Shown piece by piece: positions 1 to 7,899 of a DNA stretch of 28,192 nucleotides. Each line of letters starts with the position of its first letter. The stretch's first letter is position 1. Made by a program: the position numbers and the translations under genes. The notes beneath the pieces are model-generated. The model worked only from the letters and a program-made list of their open reading frames with translations, did no database searches and was not told where the DNA came from. The DNA comes from Candidatus Omnitrophota bacterium. Lineage in GTDB: Bacteria > Omnitrophota > Gorgyraeia > Gygaellales > Profunditerraquicolaceae. The stretch spans positions 1-28,192 of the forward strand of contig JAQTMD010000001.1 in assembly GCA_028714595.1 (NCBI GenBank), written 5' to 3'.

Positions 1-215
1 CCCTGGGCCTCGCGAATCTTTTGCAGGACTGACAACCCTGAGGCATCCGCCAGCACAAAGTCCAGGATGACCAGGTCGAACGGCTCCCGGAAGACAGCCG
101 CAAGCGCCTGAGCGGCGCTGGGCACTGAAACGGCCTCAAACCCCTCCGCGGCAAGGACCGTGCGCAATGACTCCCTGATCTGGAGTTCGTCGTCGACAAC
201 GAGGATCTTTACCAT
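1..215 (-). CDS. Response regulator, receiver domain (3' part cut off by window edge)
   Basis: The first 71 codons are visible and read as a CheY-like receiver domain. The beta1 strand ends in the acidic pair Asp8-Asp9 (ILVVDDE), and the expected phospho-acceptor is Asp52 in LVILD. A Gly-Leu turn and helix follow (SGLSVLQKIRE). The start is an ATG at 215; no strong ribosome-binding site precedes it. It lies 13 bases after the anti-sigma gene and is probably co-transcribed with it. The output domain lies outside the window, so the regulator class (DNA-binding, NtrC-like or receiver-only) cannot be decided. Family assignment is secure; role is unknown. Confidence 0.85.
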   Translation of the reverse strand, partial: MVKILVVDDELQIRESLRTVLAAEGFEAVSVPSAAQALAAVFREPFDLVILDFVLADASGLSVLQKIREAQ

Positions 216-228
216 AGGCGCGGTTTTT

Positions 229-1308
229 TCAGTTCAAAAAATAGATGGAAATCTTGACGGGGTTGCTGCTCAGGACGCCGCTCGATGAGTTCAGACGTCC
301 GAATTCGGTCAGGACGGCTCCCGTAGCCTGCACGCGTTCCCGCAGCGTCCCGACGTCCGTCCTCGAAACAGAGATCACCATGAAACCTTCCTCTTCATGC
401 TCGACGCTGCCTCCCGTCTTTTTGATGACCGTCACGAAGAGTTGTTTTTGGTCCGCAGAAACAAAGCCGACGTGCCAGTGGAGCGCATCCGAATCAACCG
501 CTCCCGTTTTTCCGAGGTACACCAGGAGGCGGTTTGCGGTATTCTGGAAAAGGGGCGTGCCGGCGGTAAAATCCTGGCGCAAAAAACCCTCGCCCGACGC
601 AAGCACCATCCGCTCCACGACCTGCTCCATCGCTTCCTTGGATGAGGCAAAAGACAGAAGCTCCCCGTCAAGGTAATCCGTGCGGCTGCCCAGGGGCGCA
701 AGTATCTCCAGCAGTTTCGACTTCGCCGTCTCATCGGCATATTCGAAGTGCCAGTGCAGCGGATGGAGCACGATGGAGGATTTTTCGCTCTCAGCCGCAG
801 GCACAGCCGCCGGTTCTCCTGCTGCGGGCCCCGCTTCGCCCGGCTGCGCAGCACCCCGACCTTCTTCCTGCTCTGCAATGCCCGGCCCCGGTTCCCGGGC
901 GCCCTGGCCCGCATCCTCCCTTATCCTCTCCATAGTGACAATGGGTGCGTCAATATCCGGCGGCGGCCGGCGGCCGGTCTTAAAAACATGGAACACGACA
1001 TACAGCGCCGCCATGCCCGCGGCCGCTGCCGCCAGTGCAATCAGCGCCCTGCGGGAAATGACAAACCGCTGCTCGGGTCCGCGAGCTTCCGCTTCTTTAA
1101 GTTTGAACAATACGGTATCGGCGAGGTCGGCCGGGACCTTGACATTGCCCAGTTCCCAGAGCTGATTGGACAGCGACCCGATAGAGCCGACATACTCCCT
1201 GCACCGGCTACACCCTTCGAGGTGCGCGACGACCGCCTGATATTCGTCTTCCACAAGCAGGTCTTCAAGGAAACTCTTCAGCGCCTTATCTACCTCTGCG
1301 CAGGTCAT
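229..1308 (-). CDS. Membrane anti-sigma factor with zf-HC2-type zinc finger and duplicated LHWH module
   Basis: This 359-residue protein starts with a cytoplasmic zinc-binding segment of the putative anti-sigma zf-HC2 type (Cys3, His29, Cys33, Cys36). One transmembrane helix follows at about residues 87-108, then a Pro/Gly/Glu/Ala-rich linker (about 112-176) and an extracytoplasmic part. That outer part holds two similar units, each opening with LHWH (184-187 and 276-279) and continuing with a predicted helix and strands, which looks like an internal duplication. The gene lies 6 bases after an ECF-like sigma factor and has a good AGGTGA ribosome-binding site. It probably sequesters that sigma factor and releases it on an envelope signal. 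The outer module's ligand is unknown and I do not recognise the domain. Confidence 0.75.
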   Translation of the reverse strand: MTCAEVDKALKSFLEDLLVEDEYQAVVAHLEGCSRCREYVGSIGSLSNQLWELGNVKVPADLADTVLFKLKEAEARGPEQRFVISRRALIALAAAAAGMAALYVVFHVFKTGRRPPPDIDAPIVTMERIREDAGQGAREPGPGIAEQEEGRGAAQPGEAGPAAGEPAAVPAAESEKSSIVLHPLHWHFEYADETAKSKLLEILAPLGSRTDYLDGELLSFASSKEAMEQVVERMVLASGEGFLRQDFTAGTPLFQNTANRLLVYLGKTGAVDSDALHWHVGFVSADQKQLFVTVIKKTGGSVEHEEEGFMVISVSRTDVGTLRERVQATGAVLTEFGRLNSSSGVLSSNPVKISIYFLN

Positions 1309-1314
1309 AGCGGG

Positions 1315-1794
1315 TCACCTCTTTTTTCCCAGGAGCAGCGCGATCTGCTCTCTGAGCGCACCACGCGCCTGATTCATCTGCATCCGCGCATCTTTCTCGG
1401 TACTCTGCGTGACAAATGCTATCTGGCTGTAGGGAAGACGCATCTGGTCACGTAAAAGGAGCAAGAGCCGCACCTCAAAATCAAGCTGCGCAATGGCAGC
1501 CTTCATGAGGTCAAGCGGCGCCCTTTTCTCCGGCGGAACGTCTGAAAGCCCGTAGTCTTCCGCGGAAGGGATAGCCCGCATTCCCCGGCTTCGGGAGGCG
1601 ATAGCTGCGGCAAGCCTGGCAGGGAACATCGCGTCCGTCTCGGCAGACGCAGTGGCCCGGATCGCTTCTGCAAAACCCGATGCGACGATATCATAGGCGC
1701 GGTCCTGGTTGCCTCCGATAAGGTAAAGCGCCAGCGCAAAGGCCTTTTGTTGATACCGCGCAATAAGCGATGTCAGCTGCTTTTCGTTATACAT
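1315..1794 (-). CDS. Divergent ECF-type RNA polymerase sigma factor
   Basis: This 159-residue protein has the two-domain plan of ECF sigma factors. An N-terminal helical part resembles region 2 (LIARYQQKAFALALYLIGG, then QDRAYDIV in place of the usual AEDLVQ). A C-terminal part resembles region 4 (LDFEVRLLLLLRDQMRLPYSQIA followed by a recognition-helix segment ending RGALREQ). Region 2 is poorly conserved, so this could be an atypical sigma factor or a related sigma-like regulator. Pairing with a zf-HC2 membrane anti-sigma 6 bases downstream supports the call. The reading frame continues upstream into tRNA-Gln, so the ATG at 1794 is chosen as the start; its ribosome-binding site is weak. Confidence 0.7.
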   Translation of the reverse strand: MYNEKQLTSLIARYQQKAFALALYLIGGNQDRAYDIVASGFAEAIRATASAETDAMFPARLAAAIASRSRGMRAIPSAEDYGLSDVPPEKRAPLDLMKAAIAQLDFEVRLLLLLRDQMRLPYSQIAFVTQSTEKDARMQMNQARGALREQIALLLGKKR

Positions 1795-1806
1795 ACCCGT
1801 GAGTTT

Positions 1807-1826
1807 GCCATGGCCTGAACCATGGC
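1807..1826 (-). other. Short palindromic hairpin between tRNA-Gln and the sigma factor gene
   Basis: The arms GCCATGG and CCATGGC pair perfectly over 7 bases around a 6-base loop. The hairpin sits 8 bases downstream of the tRNA-Gln CCA end and 12 bases before the sigma factor ATG. No T-run follows on the minus strand, so it is a poor intrinsic terminator. It could mark tRNA 3' processing or shield the weak ribosome-binding region of the sigma gene. The function is inferred only. Confidence 0.4.
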
Positions 1827-1834
1827 CGAAAATC

Positions 1835-1908
1835 TGGTTGCCCCCTGTGGATTCGAACCACAACTAACTGGTCCAGAGCCAGTCGTGCTACCATTGCACT
1901 AGAGGGCA
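1835..1908 (-). tRNA. tRNA-Gln (anticodon CTG)
   Basis: A full cloverleaf is visible on the minus strand. The 7-bp acceptor TGCCCTC pairs with GGGGGCA (one G-U), the D arm closes GTGC/GCAC, the anticodon stem ACTGG/CCAGT carries loop CTCTGGA with anticodon CTG, and the T arm is TGTGG-TTCGAAT-CCACA. Discriminator A and an encoded CCA tail end the gene. It lies between the small lipoprotein gene and the ECF sigma gene. Confidence 0.95.
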
Positions 1909-1943
1909 AGTGAGCGTGCAGCAACAGACCCGTAATGAACTGC

Positions 1944-2120
1944 CTACCAGAGGTTTTTCTTCATCCACTCGTCAGCCTTCTTGGCGTCTTCGTAATCCTT
2001 CTGGGCCCCTGAGACCGCGCCTGCTGCGGCGCCCTTGGACGTCCGGTACACCGTGTGGCAGCCGGAAGCGGCAAGCCCGAATGCCGCGACAAGAAGAAAC
2101 ATAACGATCCTGGTGGTCAT
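1944..2120 (-). CDS. Small lipoprotein, 58 residues, unknown function
   Basis: This short protein has a classical lipoprotein signal: Arg4, a hydrophobic stretch (residues 5-18) and a lipobox LAASGC with the lipidated Cys at 21. The mature part is only 38 residues, with a Gly/Ala-rich patch (GAAAGAVSGA) reminiscent of entericidin or glycine-zipper peptides and then a charged, probably helical tail ending MKKNLW. The start is the ATG at 2120, which overlaps the gltX stop as ATGA; an upstream in-frame start would extend into gltX and is less likely. It points to a cell envelope with lipoprotein processing. No specific function can be given. Confidence 0.75.
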   Translation of the reverse strand: MTTRIVMFLLVAAFGLAASGCHTVYRTSKGAAAGAVSGAQKDYEDAKKADEWMKKNLW

Positions 2121-3484
2121 CCGTTCTCCTTTTTTATCCACTTCGATAGACGAAGCCTCGTCCGCTCTTTTCCCAACACGGCGATCACTTCGAACAAGCC
2201 CGGCCCGACGGTCTTTCCGGTCAGCGCCACGCGGATGGGGTGTATCAATTCTTTTGCCTGGATGTTGAGCTCGGCGACAAGCGCGCGGAATTCGGCTTCG
2301 ATTGCCGGGGGATCGAAATTGTTCAGGCGCGCCAGCCGCTCCAGGAAAAGACCGAATTCCTTCGACAGATCTTTACCCAGGAATTTCTCTTTATCCTTCG
2401 TTTCGACCGGGACATCCTGCAGAAAAAAGGTATCGGCCCGCTCGACGAAATCGCCCACGAAGGTCATCCGCGCCTGGAATAATTTTATCAGAGAAACGAC
2501 ATAATTTCTATCAAAATTATCTTTATCGATCAGCTGCTTCCCGGCCAAAAGCGGGACGATCTGATCGGCAAGCTTCTCGGGGTCGGCCGCTTTTAGATAT
2601 TCGTTATTGATCCAGTTGAGCTTTCCGATATCCAGGACCGCCGCGGTCTTATTGACCTTGCGGATATCGAACAGCTCGATCGCCTCGGTGATGCCGATGA
2701 TCTCGCGGTCGCCTCCCGGAGACCAGCCAAGCAAAAGCAGGAAATTCACCAGCGCCTCGGGCAGGTATCCCGCCTCGCGGAACTCCGAGATGGCCGTAGC
2801 GCCTTTTCTCTTGGAAAGCCTGCCTCCCTCTTTCGCCAGGATAAGCGGCAGGTGGGCGAACTGCGGCATGGCAAGCCCCAGCGCCTCATAGATCAGGATC
2901 TGCTTGGGGGTGTTCGAGATGTGGTCGTCGCCGCGGATGACATGGGTGATCTTCATCAGGGCGTCGTCGATGACGCAGGCGAAATTATAGGTCGGGGTGC
3001 CGTCGGACTTTATCAGGACCTGGTCTTTGATGACCGCGGTGTCGAACTCTATGGGGCCGCGGATGAGGTCGTCGAATGCAGCTTTCTGCTGCGGGACTTT
3101 CAGGATGACGGCCTGGCCCGTGCCGCGCGGCTGGGCTTTCGCGCCCGCCTCCGACGTCTGTAGATCCGGACTTTCTTCGGGAGCTAATTTTTCCGCACGG
3201 TATGCCTTGCCTGCGGCGACGAGTTTGTCCGCATACTCGCGGTAAAGAGCAAAGCGCTCGCTCTGGTGATATAACTCGTCCCAGCGGAATCCCAGCCACG
3301 TGAGACTGGTCAGGATCTCGTCCAGATATTCTTTTTTCGAGCGCAGGGCGTCGGTGTCCTCGATGCGCAGGATGAATTCCCCTTTTTGCGACCGGGCATA
3401 GAGCCAGTTAAACAGGGCGGTGCGCGAACCGCCGATATGCAGGAAGCCCGTCGGGCTGGGAGCAAATCTGACGCGCACCATCAT
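2117..3484 (-). CDS. gltX: Glutamyl-tRNA synthetase
   Basis: Class I synthetase of 455 residues that charges tRNA-Glu with glutamate in the cytoplasm. The HIGH motif is HIGG at 16-19 within PSPTGFLHIGGSRTALFNWL, and the KMSKS motif is RLSKRKG near residue 225. The fold continues with TPTYNF, RGDDHISNTPKQ and the helical anticodon-binding C-terminus. The segment between GKAY (about 92-95) and VILKV (about 126) is shorter than in E. coli GltX and lacks the Cys/Tyr-rich zinc-binding pattern found there. Whether it charges tRNA-Glu only or also tRNA-Gln cannot be told here. The start ATG overlaps the preceding oxidoreductase gamma gene stop as ATGA. Confidence 0.95.
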   Translation of the reverse strand: MMVRVRFAPSPTGFLHIGGSRTALFNWLYARSQKGEFILRIEDTDALRSKKEYLDEILTSLTWLGFRWDELYHQSERFALYREYADKLVAAGKAYRAEKLAPEESPDLQTSEAGAKAQPRGTGQAVILKVPQQKAAFDDLIRGPIEFDTAVIKDQVLIKSDGTPTYNFACVIDDALMKITHVIRGDDHISNTPKQILIYEALGLAMPQFAHLPLILAKEGGRLSKRKGATAISEFREAGYLPEALVNFLLLLGWSPGGDREIIGITEAIELFDIRKVNKTAAVLDIGKLNWINNEYLKAADPEKLADQIVPLLAGKQLIDKDNFDRNYVVSLIKLFQARMTFVGDFVERADTFFLQDVPVETKDKEKFLGKDLSKEFGLFLERLARLNNFDPPAIEAEFRALVAELNIQAKELIHPIRVALTGKTVGPGLFEVIAVLGKERTRLRLSKWIKKENG

Positions 3485-4041
3485 CGCCCCCCCTTCGCAC
3501 GCGAGCCGCCTGCCAAACCGAATCCTTTCGACAGCGCCTTGAGGTTCAGCGTGATAATATCCGTGCTGACCTCGCCGGCCTTGCCTTTGATGACTCCTTC
3601 GACCGATCCTTTACCGACAATGCCGCCGGCCGCAACAAAACAGCCGAGGGCAACGATGTTCGCGACCTTGACCGTGCCCAGCTCCAAGGCGATTGCGGAG
3701 AAAGGACGGCTCTCGAGGTTCTTGATCTTTGCCGGAGGAGCGGACTGTGCCAGCGAAGAATTCAGGACCAGCAGGCCCCGGCTTTTGAGCCTGCCGCCAA
3801 AGCGCCGCAGCGACTCATCGTTGAGGACAATCATGCTGTCTGCGTACTGGACAAAGGGCGAGCCGATTTCCTCATCCGAGATGACCACCATGCAATTAGC
3901 TGTGCCGCCTCTGACCTCGGCGCCGTACGACGGGAGCCAGGTGACATGCCGTGCCTCGCGCATGGCGCTCTCAGCCAGGACTTTGCCTAAGAGCATCACT
4001 CCCTGGCCGCCTGACCCTGCGATGATTATCCGTTCTGTCAT
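3481..4041 (-). CDS. 2-oxoacid:ferredoxin oxidoreductase, gamma subunit
   Basis: This 186-residue protein has the gamma-family signature: an N-terminal IIIAGSGGQGVMLLGKVLAE nucleotide-fold start, followed by SYGAEVRGGTANCMVVISDEEIGSPFV and a conserved VLN...L segment. Gamma subunits form part of the core that oxidatively decarboxylates 2-oxoacids to acyl-CoA while reducing ferredoxin. The start is the ATG at 4041 because the family begins there and because it lies 2 bases after the beta-subunit stop; an upstream extension would run into beta. The substrate is probably a branched-chain 2-oxoacid or 2-oxoglutarate, by analogy with the VorB-like alpha subunit. The last codons overlap gltX. Confidence 0.9.
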   Translation of the reverse strand: MTERIIIAGSGGQGVMLLGKVLAESAMREARHVTWLPSYGAEVRGGTANCMVVISDEEIGSPFVQYADSMIVLNDESLRRFGGRLKSRGLLVLNSSLAQSAPPAKIKNLESRPFSAIALELGTVKVANIVALGCFVAAGGIVGKGSVEGVIKGKAGEVSTDIITLNLKALSKGFGLAGGSRAKGGR

Positions 4042-4043
4042 AG

Positions 4044-4769
4044 CTATTTTATTCTTCCTAAAGGAAATTCCTTGATCATTACGTCGCGGATCCACTCGGC
4101 TGATTTCTGGGGAGACTTCCCCCAGTAGGTCGGGCACGGCGACAGGATCTCCACCAGGGAAAAACCGACGCCGTCGATCTGATTCTGGAATGCCTGCGTG
4201 AGCGCCCGCTTGGCTTTCAGGACCTCTGCCGGGGCATGCATTGATACCCGCTCCACATACTTGACCCCGCCCAGTCCCGCCAGGAGTTCGGAAATCTTAA
4301 GCGGCAGCCCCTCCTGCGCCACCCTGCCGCGGGGAGTCGTAGCGGTCTTCTGCCCCAAAAGCGTGGTCGGCGCCATCTGCCCTCCGGTCATGCCGTACAC
4401 TGCGTTATTGATGAATATCACGGTGAGGTTTTCTCCGCGGTTGGCGGCATGAATCGTTTCATTGGTCCCGATGGCAGCCAGATCGCCGTCGCCCTGATAG
4501 GTGAAGACGACATTTTCCGGACGGAGGCGCTTTATGGCGGTGGCGACCGCCAGCGCCCTTCCGTGCGCGGCTTCCGAACAGTCGAAATCCCAGTAGTCAT
4601 ACGCGATGACTGCGCAGCCGACCGGTGCAATGGCGATCACCTTTTCCCTGATGTCCAGTTCATCCACCACCTGCGCAACAAGCTTATGCGCGATACCGTG
4701 GCCGCAGCCGGGGCAGTAATGGGTGGGATTTTCGCGTAATGAACGGGGGCGGCTGTATATTTTTTCCAT
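4044..4769 (-). CDS. 2-oxoacid:ferredoxin oxidoreductase, beta subunit (TPP-binding)
   Basis: This 241-residue protein has the thiamine-diphosphate half of the enzyme. Cys19 and Cys22 in CPGCGHG, Cys52 in PVGC and a later Cys in LSPCPTYWG match the four ligands of the beta-subunit [4Fe-4S] cluster. The TPP motif runs from GDGD (near 93) to NNAVYGMTGGQ (near 121). The start is ATG 4769, which overlaps the alpha stop as TAATG and directly opens the conserved N-terminus. The frame stays open upstream of this point but overlaps alpha. Alpha, beta, gamma and a ferredoxin-like subunit are all present, so the complex looks complete. Confidence 0.93.
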   Translation of the reverse strand: MEKIYSRPRSLRENPTHYCPGCGHGIAHKLVAQVVDELDIREKVIAIAPVGCAVIAYDYWDFDCSEAAHGRALAVATAIKRLRPENVVFTYQGDGDLAAIGTNETIHAANRGENLTVIFINNAVYGMTGGQMAPTTLLGQKTATTPRGRVAQEGLPLKISELLAGLGGVKYVERVSMHAPAEVLKAKRALTQAFQNQIDGVGFSLVEILSPCPTYWGKSPQKSAEWIRDVMIKEFPLGRIK

Positions 4770-5833
4770 TAGCTCATGGTGTGTAGTTTTTTGAGGATTT
4801 CTTCTTCCGTCGGGATCCCGCCGCCCGAGCGGCCGAAAAACTCGACGGGTGCCCTGCACTCCACGGCAAGCCTTACATCCTCGACCATCTGTCCGTACGA
4901 CATTTCCACAACGAGATATTTGACGCTTTTCTTACCGGGCCGCCTGAACGCCTTGACCGGGAAAGGCCACAGACTGATCGGCCGGATAAAACCTATTTTT
5001 TTGTGCCCGGCGCGCAAACCCCGCACTGCCTCTTTGACGATCCGCGCCATGCCGCCGTAGGCGACCAGGATGACCGAGGCATCCTCCACCAGAAGCTCTT
5101 CCCAGCGCTGTTCTTTCTGCTGTATGGCCTTATATTTTTTCTGCAACTGGAGATTCAATGCCTCAAGTACCCCCTCTTTTAAAAAGAGAGAGCGAACGAT
5201 ATTGGGTTTTCGTCCGCGGCAGCCGGTCAGGGCCCAGGTCTTTGCGTGCTGCCGCACCGGACCTTTTTCCAGGATGAGCGGCTCCATCATCTGTCCCAGC
5301 ATGCCGTCGCCCAAAACCATCACGGGCGTGCGATAGGTATCAGCGAGATCAAATGCATCAAACATCGTGCGATAGGCTTCCTCGACCGACGCAGGAGCCA
5401 GGACAATGGAATGATAATCCCCGTGGCCGCCGCCTTTGGTAGCCTGAAAATAATCGGCTTGCGAGGGGGCGATATTTCCCAGACCCGGCCCGCCGCGCAT
5501 GATATTGACGATCACCGCCGGCAGCCGGCACCCCGCCAGGTAGGAAATACCCTCCTGTTTCAAACTGATGCCCGGGCTTGAGGAAGAGGTCATCGCGCGC
5601 ACCCCTGTTGCGCTGGCTCCGAACACCATATTGACTGCGGCCAGTTCGGATTCCGCCTGGATGAAGACACGGCCCTCCTGCGGCATATGCCTGGCCATGT
5701 ATGCCGTCAATTCGTTCTGCGGGGTTATGGGGTAACCGGCATAAAAGCGGCAGCCGGCGCGGATCGCGCCTTCGGCGATCGCTTCATTTCCCGTCATCAA
5801 AATTTTTGCGTGCCCGTTCCCTCGTGCGCTCAT
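4769..5833 (-). CDS. vorB: 2-oxoacid:ferredoxin oxidoreductase, alpha subunit (VorB-like)
   Basis: This 354-residue protein has the pyrimidine-binding domain of the family: GNEAIAEGAIRAGCRFYAGYPITPQNEL near the N-terminus, QAESELAAVNMVFGASATGVRAMTSSSSPGISL, then GGPGLGNIAPSQADYFQATKGGGHG. The C-terminal part holds VILVAYGGMARIVKEAVR and a RPISLWPFP segment typical of the transketolase-C-like domain. Similarity recalled is closest to proteins named 3-methyl-2-oxobutanoate (2-ketoisovalerate) dehydrogenase subunit VorB, but KorA-type 2-oxoglutarate enzymes are close relatives, so the substrate is uncertain. The start overlaps the ferredoxin stop (ATGA). Confidence 0.92.
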   Translation of the reverse strand: MSARGNGHAKILMTGNEAIAEGAIRAGCRFYAGYPITPQNELTAYMARHMPQEGRVFIQAESELAAVNMVFGASATGVRAMTSSSSPGISLKQEGISYLAGCRLPAVIVNIMRGGPGLGNIAPSQADYFQATKGGGHGDYHSIVLAPASVEEAYRTMFDAFDLADTYRTPVMVLGDGMLGQMMEPLILEKGPVRQHAKTWALTGCRGRKPNIVRSLFLKEGVLEALNLQLQKKYKAIQQKEQRWEELLVEDASVILVAYGGMARIVKEAVRGLRAGHKKIGFIRPISLWPFPVKAFRRPGKKSVKYLVVEMSYGQMVEDVRLAVECRAPVEFFGRSGGGIPTEEEILKKLHTMS

Positions 5834-6042
5834 GTGTTCTCTTTGTACACCTCAATGCAGCAATCCGGACAGATGACCGCGCACAGGCAACAGCCGCTGC
5901 ACTGTGCGGCGTCAACGCATTTGACGGGATTGAACCCCTTTTTGTTCAATCGCTCGTCTTTCTTGATCAATCCCCGGGGACAGGCTGCCACACACAAAAG
6001 ACAGCCTTTGCAGTTTTGAGTATCAACGGTGATTTTTGCCAT
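5830..6042 (-). CDS. 2-oxoacid oxidoreductase ferredoxin-like delta subunit, 2[4Fe-4S]
   Basis: This 70-residue protein carries two bacterial-ferredoxin cluster motifs of the CxxCxxCxxxCP type: Cys11, 14, 17, 21 in CKGCLLCVAACP, and Cys48, 51, 54, 58 in CSGCCLCAVICP. It should pass electrons from the alpha/beta core to a free ferredoxin. It opens the four-gene oxidoreductase cluster and its first 20 bases overlap the end of dxs, which suggests coupled expression with isoprenoid synthesis. An extra Cys pair follows the second motif (PDCCI). Confidence 0.92.
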   Translation of the reverse strand: MAKITVDTQNCKGCLLCVAACPRGLIKKDERLNKKGFNPVKCVDAAQCSGCCLCAVICPDCCIEVYKENT

Positions 6043-7897
6043 GCAAGAGCTCTTTCTTGACCCTGGATGCGATCCCGGCGGCAGTCAAACCGTATTTTTC
6101 CAATAAGATGTCCCTCCTGCCGTGCGCGATAAACTGGCACGGAAGGCCGATCTGCCGTACGGGTCTTTGCAGCGTCTCTTGTAGTGCGCTGCCAAAGCCG
6201 GCGTCGGAAATGCCTTCTTCGACGCTGAACACCATCTTAACATCATTCGTGACCTTGCGCAACAGTTCTTCGTCGAGCGGTTTGACAAAACGCGCGTTGA
6301 CTACCGCGGCGGATATTCTGTCTTTCTGTAACAGCTCTGCCGCTTCCACGGCGCAGCCAACCATGCTTCCCAGGGCAATGATGGCCGCGTCTTTTCCTTC
6401 ACGCAGTACCGCCGCCTTGCCTGCGGCAATCTCCGCCGCAGCCTGCGTACGGCTCGCAGGGACGGCCGCCTTCGGATACCTGATCGCCGACGGCTTATCC
6501 AGGGTCAGGGCAAGCCGCAGCATGGCGCGCAGCTCCTGCTCGTCTTTCGGCGCCATGACCACCAGGTTCGGAAGGCTGCGAAGGAAGCCGATATCAAAAA
6601 GACCCTGGTGGGTCACGCCGTCCTCTCCGACCAGGCCTGCGCGGTCGATGGCAAAGACCACCGGCACGTCCTGCAGGCACACTTCTTCGATGATCTGGTC
6701 AAAGGCGCGCTGCAGGAACGTTGAGTAAATCGCGACCACCGGGCGATACCCCTGAGAGGCAAGCGCTCCTGCGAAACAGACTGCGTGTTGCTCGGCGATG
6801 CCGACATCAAAGAACCGCTCGGGATAGGCGTCGCGGAACGCGTCAAGGCCGGTGCCCTCGGGCATGGCCGCGGTTATCGCGATAATCTTATCGTTTGCTT
6901 TGGCCAGCTCAACGAGCGCATCGCTAAAAACCTGGGTGTAAGTCCTGGACTGACCCGCGGCGCAGACGACGGGCGTTCCGTCGGCCACGTTGAATTTTCC
7001 CACGCTATGAAATCTAACGGGATCCCGCTCCGCCGGCGCATAGCCCTTGCCTTTTCTGGTGACCACGTGCACGATGCGCGGGCCCTTTATTTCGATGATA
7101 TTCTTTAACGCCGGGATAAGGGTGGCTAGGTTGTGGCCGTCAAACGGCCCGAAATAACGAAAACCCAGCTCTTCGAACAGGATGCCGGGGATAAAAAGCC
7201 CTTTCAGGCCTTCCTCAAATTTATTGGCAAGCTTCAGGAGCCGCCTGCCGCCGCGCACGCGCGAGCCCAGAAAATTCTCAAAGGAATCCCGGAAGCGGTT
7301 ATAGATCGGCAGCGAGATGATCTTGTTGAGGTACGTACTGATGGCCCCGACATTGGGCGCGATGCTGAGCTCATTGGTGTTCAACACGACCAGCAGGTCT
7401 TTTTTCAGGTGGCCGGCGTTGTTCAGGCCTTCAAAGCACAATCCGCCGCTCAAAGAGCCGTCTCCGATGACTGCCGCCACGCGGAAGCGTTTGCCGGCCG
7501 GCAGATAATCTCCCGCACAGACAAGCCCGAGCGCCGTTGAGACGGCGTCGGAGCTGTGACCCGAGGATACGGGGTCGAACGCCGATTCATCTTTCAGGGG
7601 AAAGCCGCTTAAACCGTTGAACTGACGCAGGGTGTCGAATGCAGCGTTCCTGCCGGTCAATATCTTGTGGGCATAGGCCTGATGGCCGACGTCGAAAACG
7701 ATCTTGTCCCGGGGGCAGTTGAGGCAGTAGTGCAGGGCGACGACCAACTCCACCGCCCCGAGGCTCGATGCCAGATGGCCGCCTGTCCTGGAAACAACGG
7801 CGATCATGCGTTCCCTGATCTCGGCGCAAAGCCGCGTCAATTCCTCGGGGGCCAGCTTCTTACAATCCTGCGGGCCGGTGATCTTTTCAAGTACCAT
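6023..7897 (-). CDS. dxs: 1-deoxy-D-xylulose-5-phosphate synthase
   Basis: This TPP enzyme of 624 residues condenses pyruvate and glyceraldehyde 3-phosphate, the first step of the MEP isoprenoid pathway. Visible landmarks are HLASSLGAVELVVALHY (41-57), FDVGHQAYAHKILTGR, the TPP motif GDGSLSGG (145-152) ending NTNELSI (173-179), and in the second half the family block DRAGLVGEDGVTHQGLFDIGFLR. Length is normal. ATG 7897 lies 2 bases after the xseB stop. In the TPP motif Asn-Thr-Asn replaces the more usual Asn-Asp-Asn, a mild variation. It sits in the xseA-xseB-dxs order seen in many bacteria. Confidence 0.97.
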   Translation of the reverse strand: MVLEKITGPQDCKKLAPEELTRLCAEIRERMIAVVSRTGGHLASSLGAVELVVALHYCLNCPRDKIVFDVGHQAYAHKILTGRNAAFDTLRQFNGLSGFPLKDESAFDPVSSGHSSDAVSTALGLVCAGDYLPAGKRFRVAAVIGDGSLSGGLCFEGLNNAGHLKKDLLVVLNTNELSIAPNVGAISTYLNKIISLPIYNRFRDSFENFLGSRVRGGRRLLKLANKFEEGLKGLFIPGILFEELGFRYFGPFDGHNLATLIPALKNIIEIKGPRIVHVVTRKGKGYAPAERDPVRFHSVGKFNVADGTPVVCAAGQSRTYTQVFSDALVELAKANDKIIAITAAMPEGTGLDAFRDAYPERFFDVGIAEQHAVCFAGALASQGYRPVVAIYSTFLQRAFDQIIEEVCLQDVPVVFAIDRAGLVGEDGVTHQGLFDIGFLRSLPNLVVMAPKDEQELRAMLRLALTLDKPSAIRYPKAAVPASRTQAAAEIAAGKAAVLREGKDAAIIALGSMVGCAVEAAELLQKDRISAAVVNARFVKPLDEELLRKVTNDVKMVFSVEEGISDAGFGSALQETLQRPVRQIGLPCQFIAHGRRDILLEKYGLTAAGIASRVKKELLHGKNHR

Positions 7898-7899
7898 GC

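Noticed and set aside
680..1455. Long plus-strand open frames opposite the anti-sigma and sigma genes
   Set aside because: They are antisense shadows in GC-rich sequence with no recognisable domains, while the minus frames carry clear families.
1795..1863. N-terminal extension of the sigma factor frame
   Set aside because: It runs into the tRNA-Gln 3' end and has no sigma-like residues; the ATG at 1794 is preferred.
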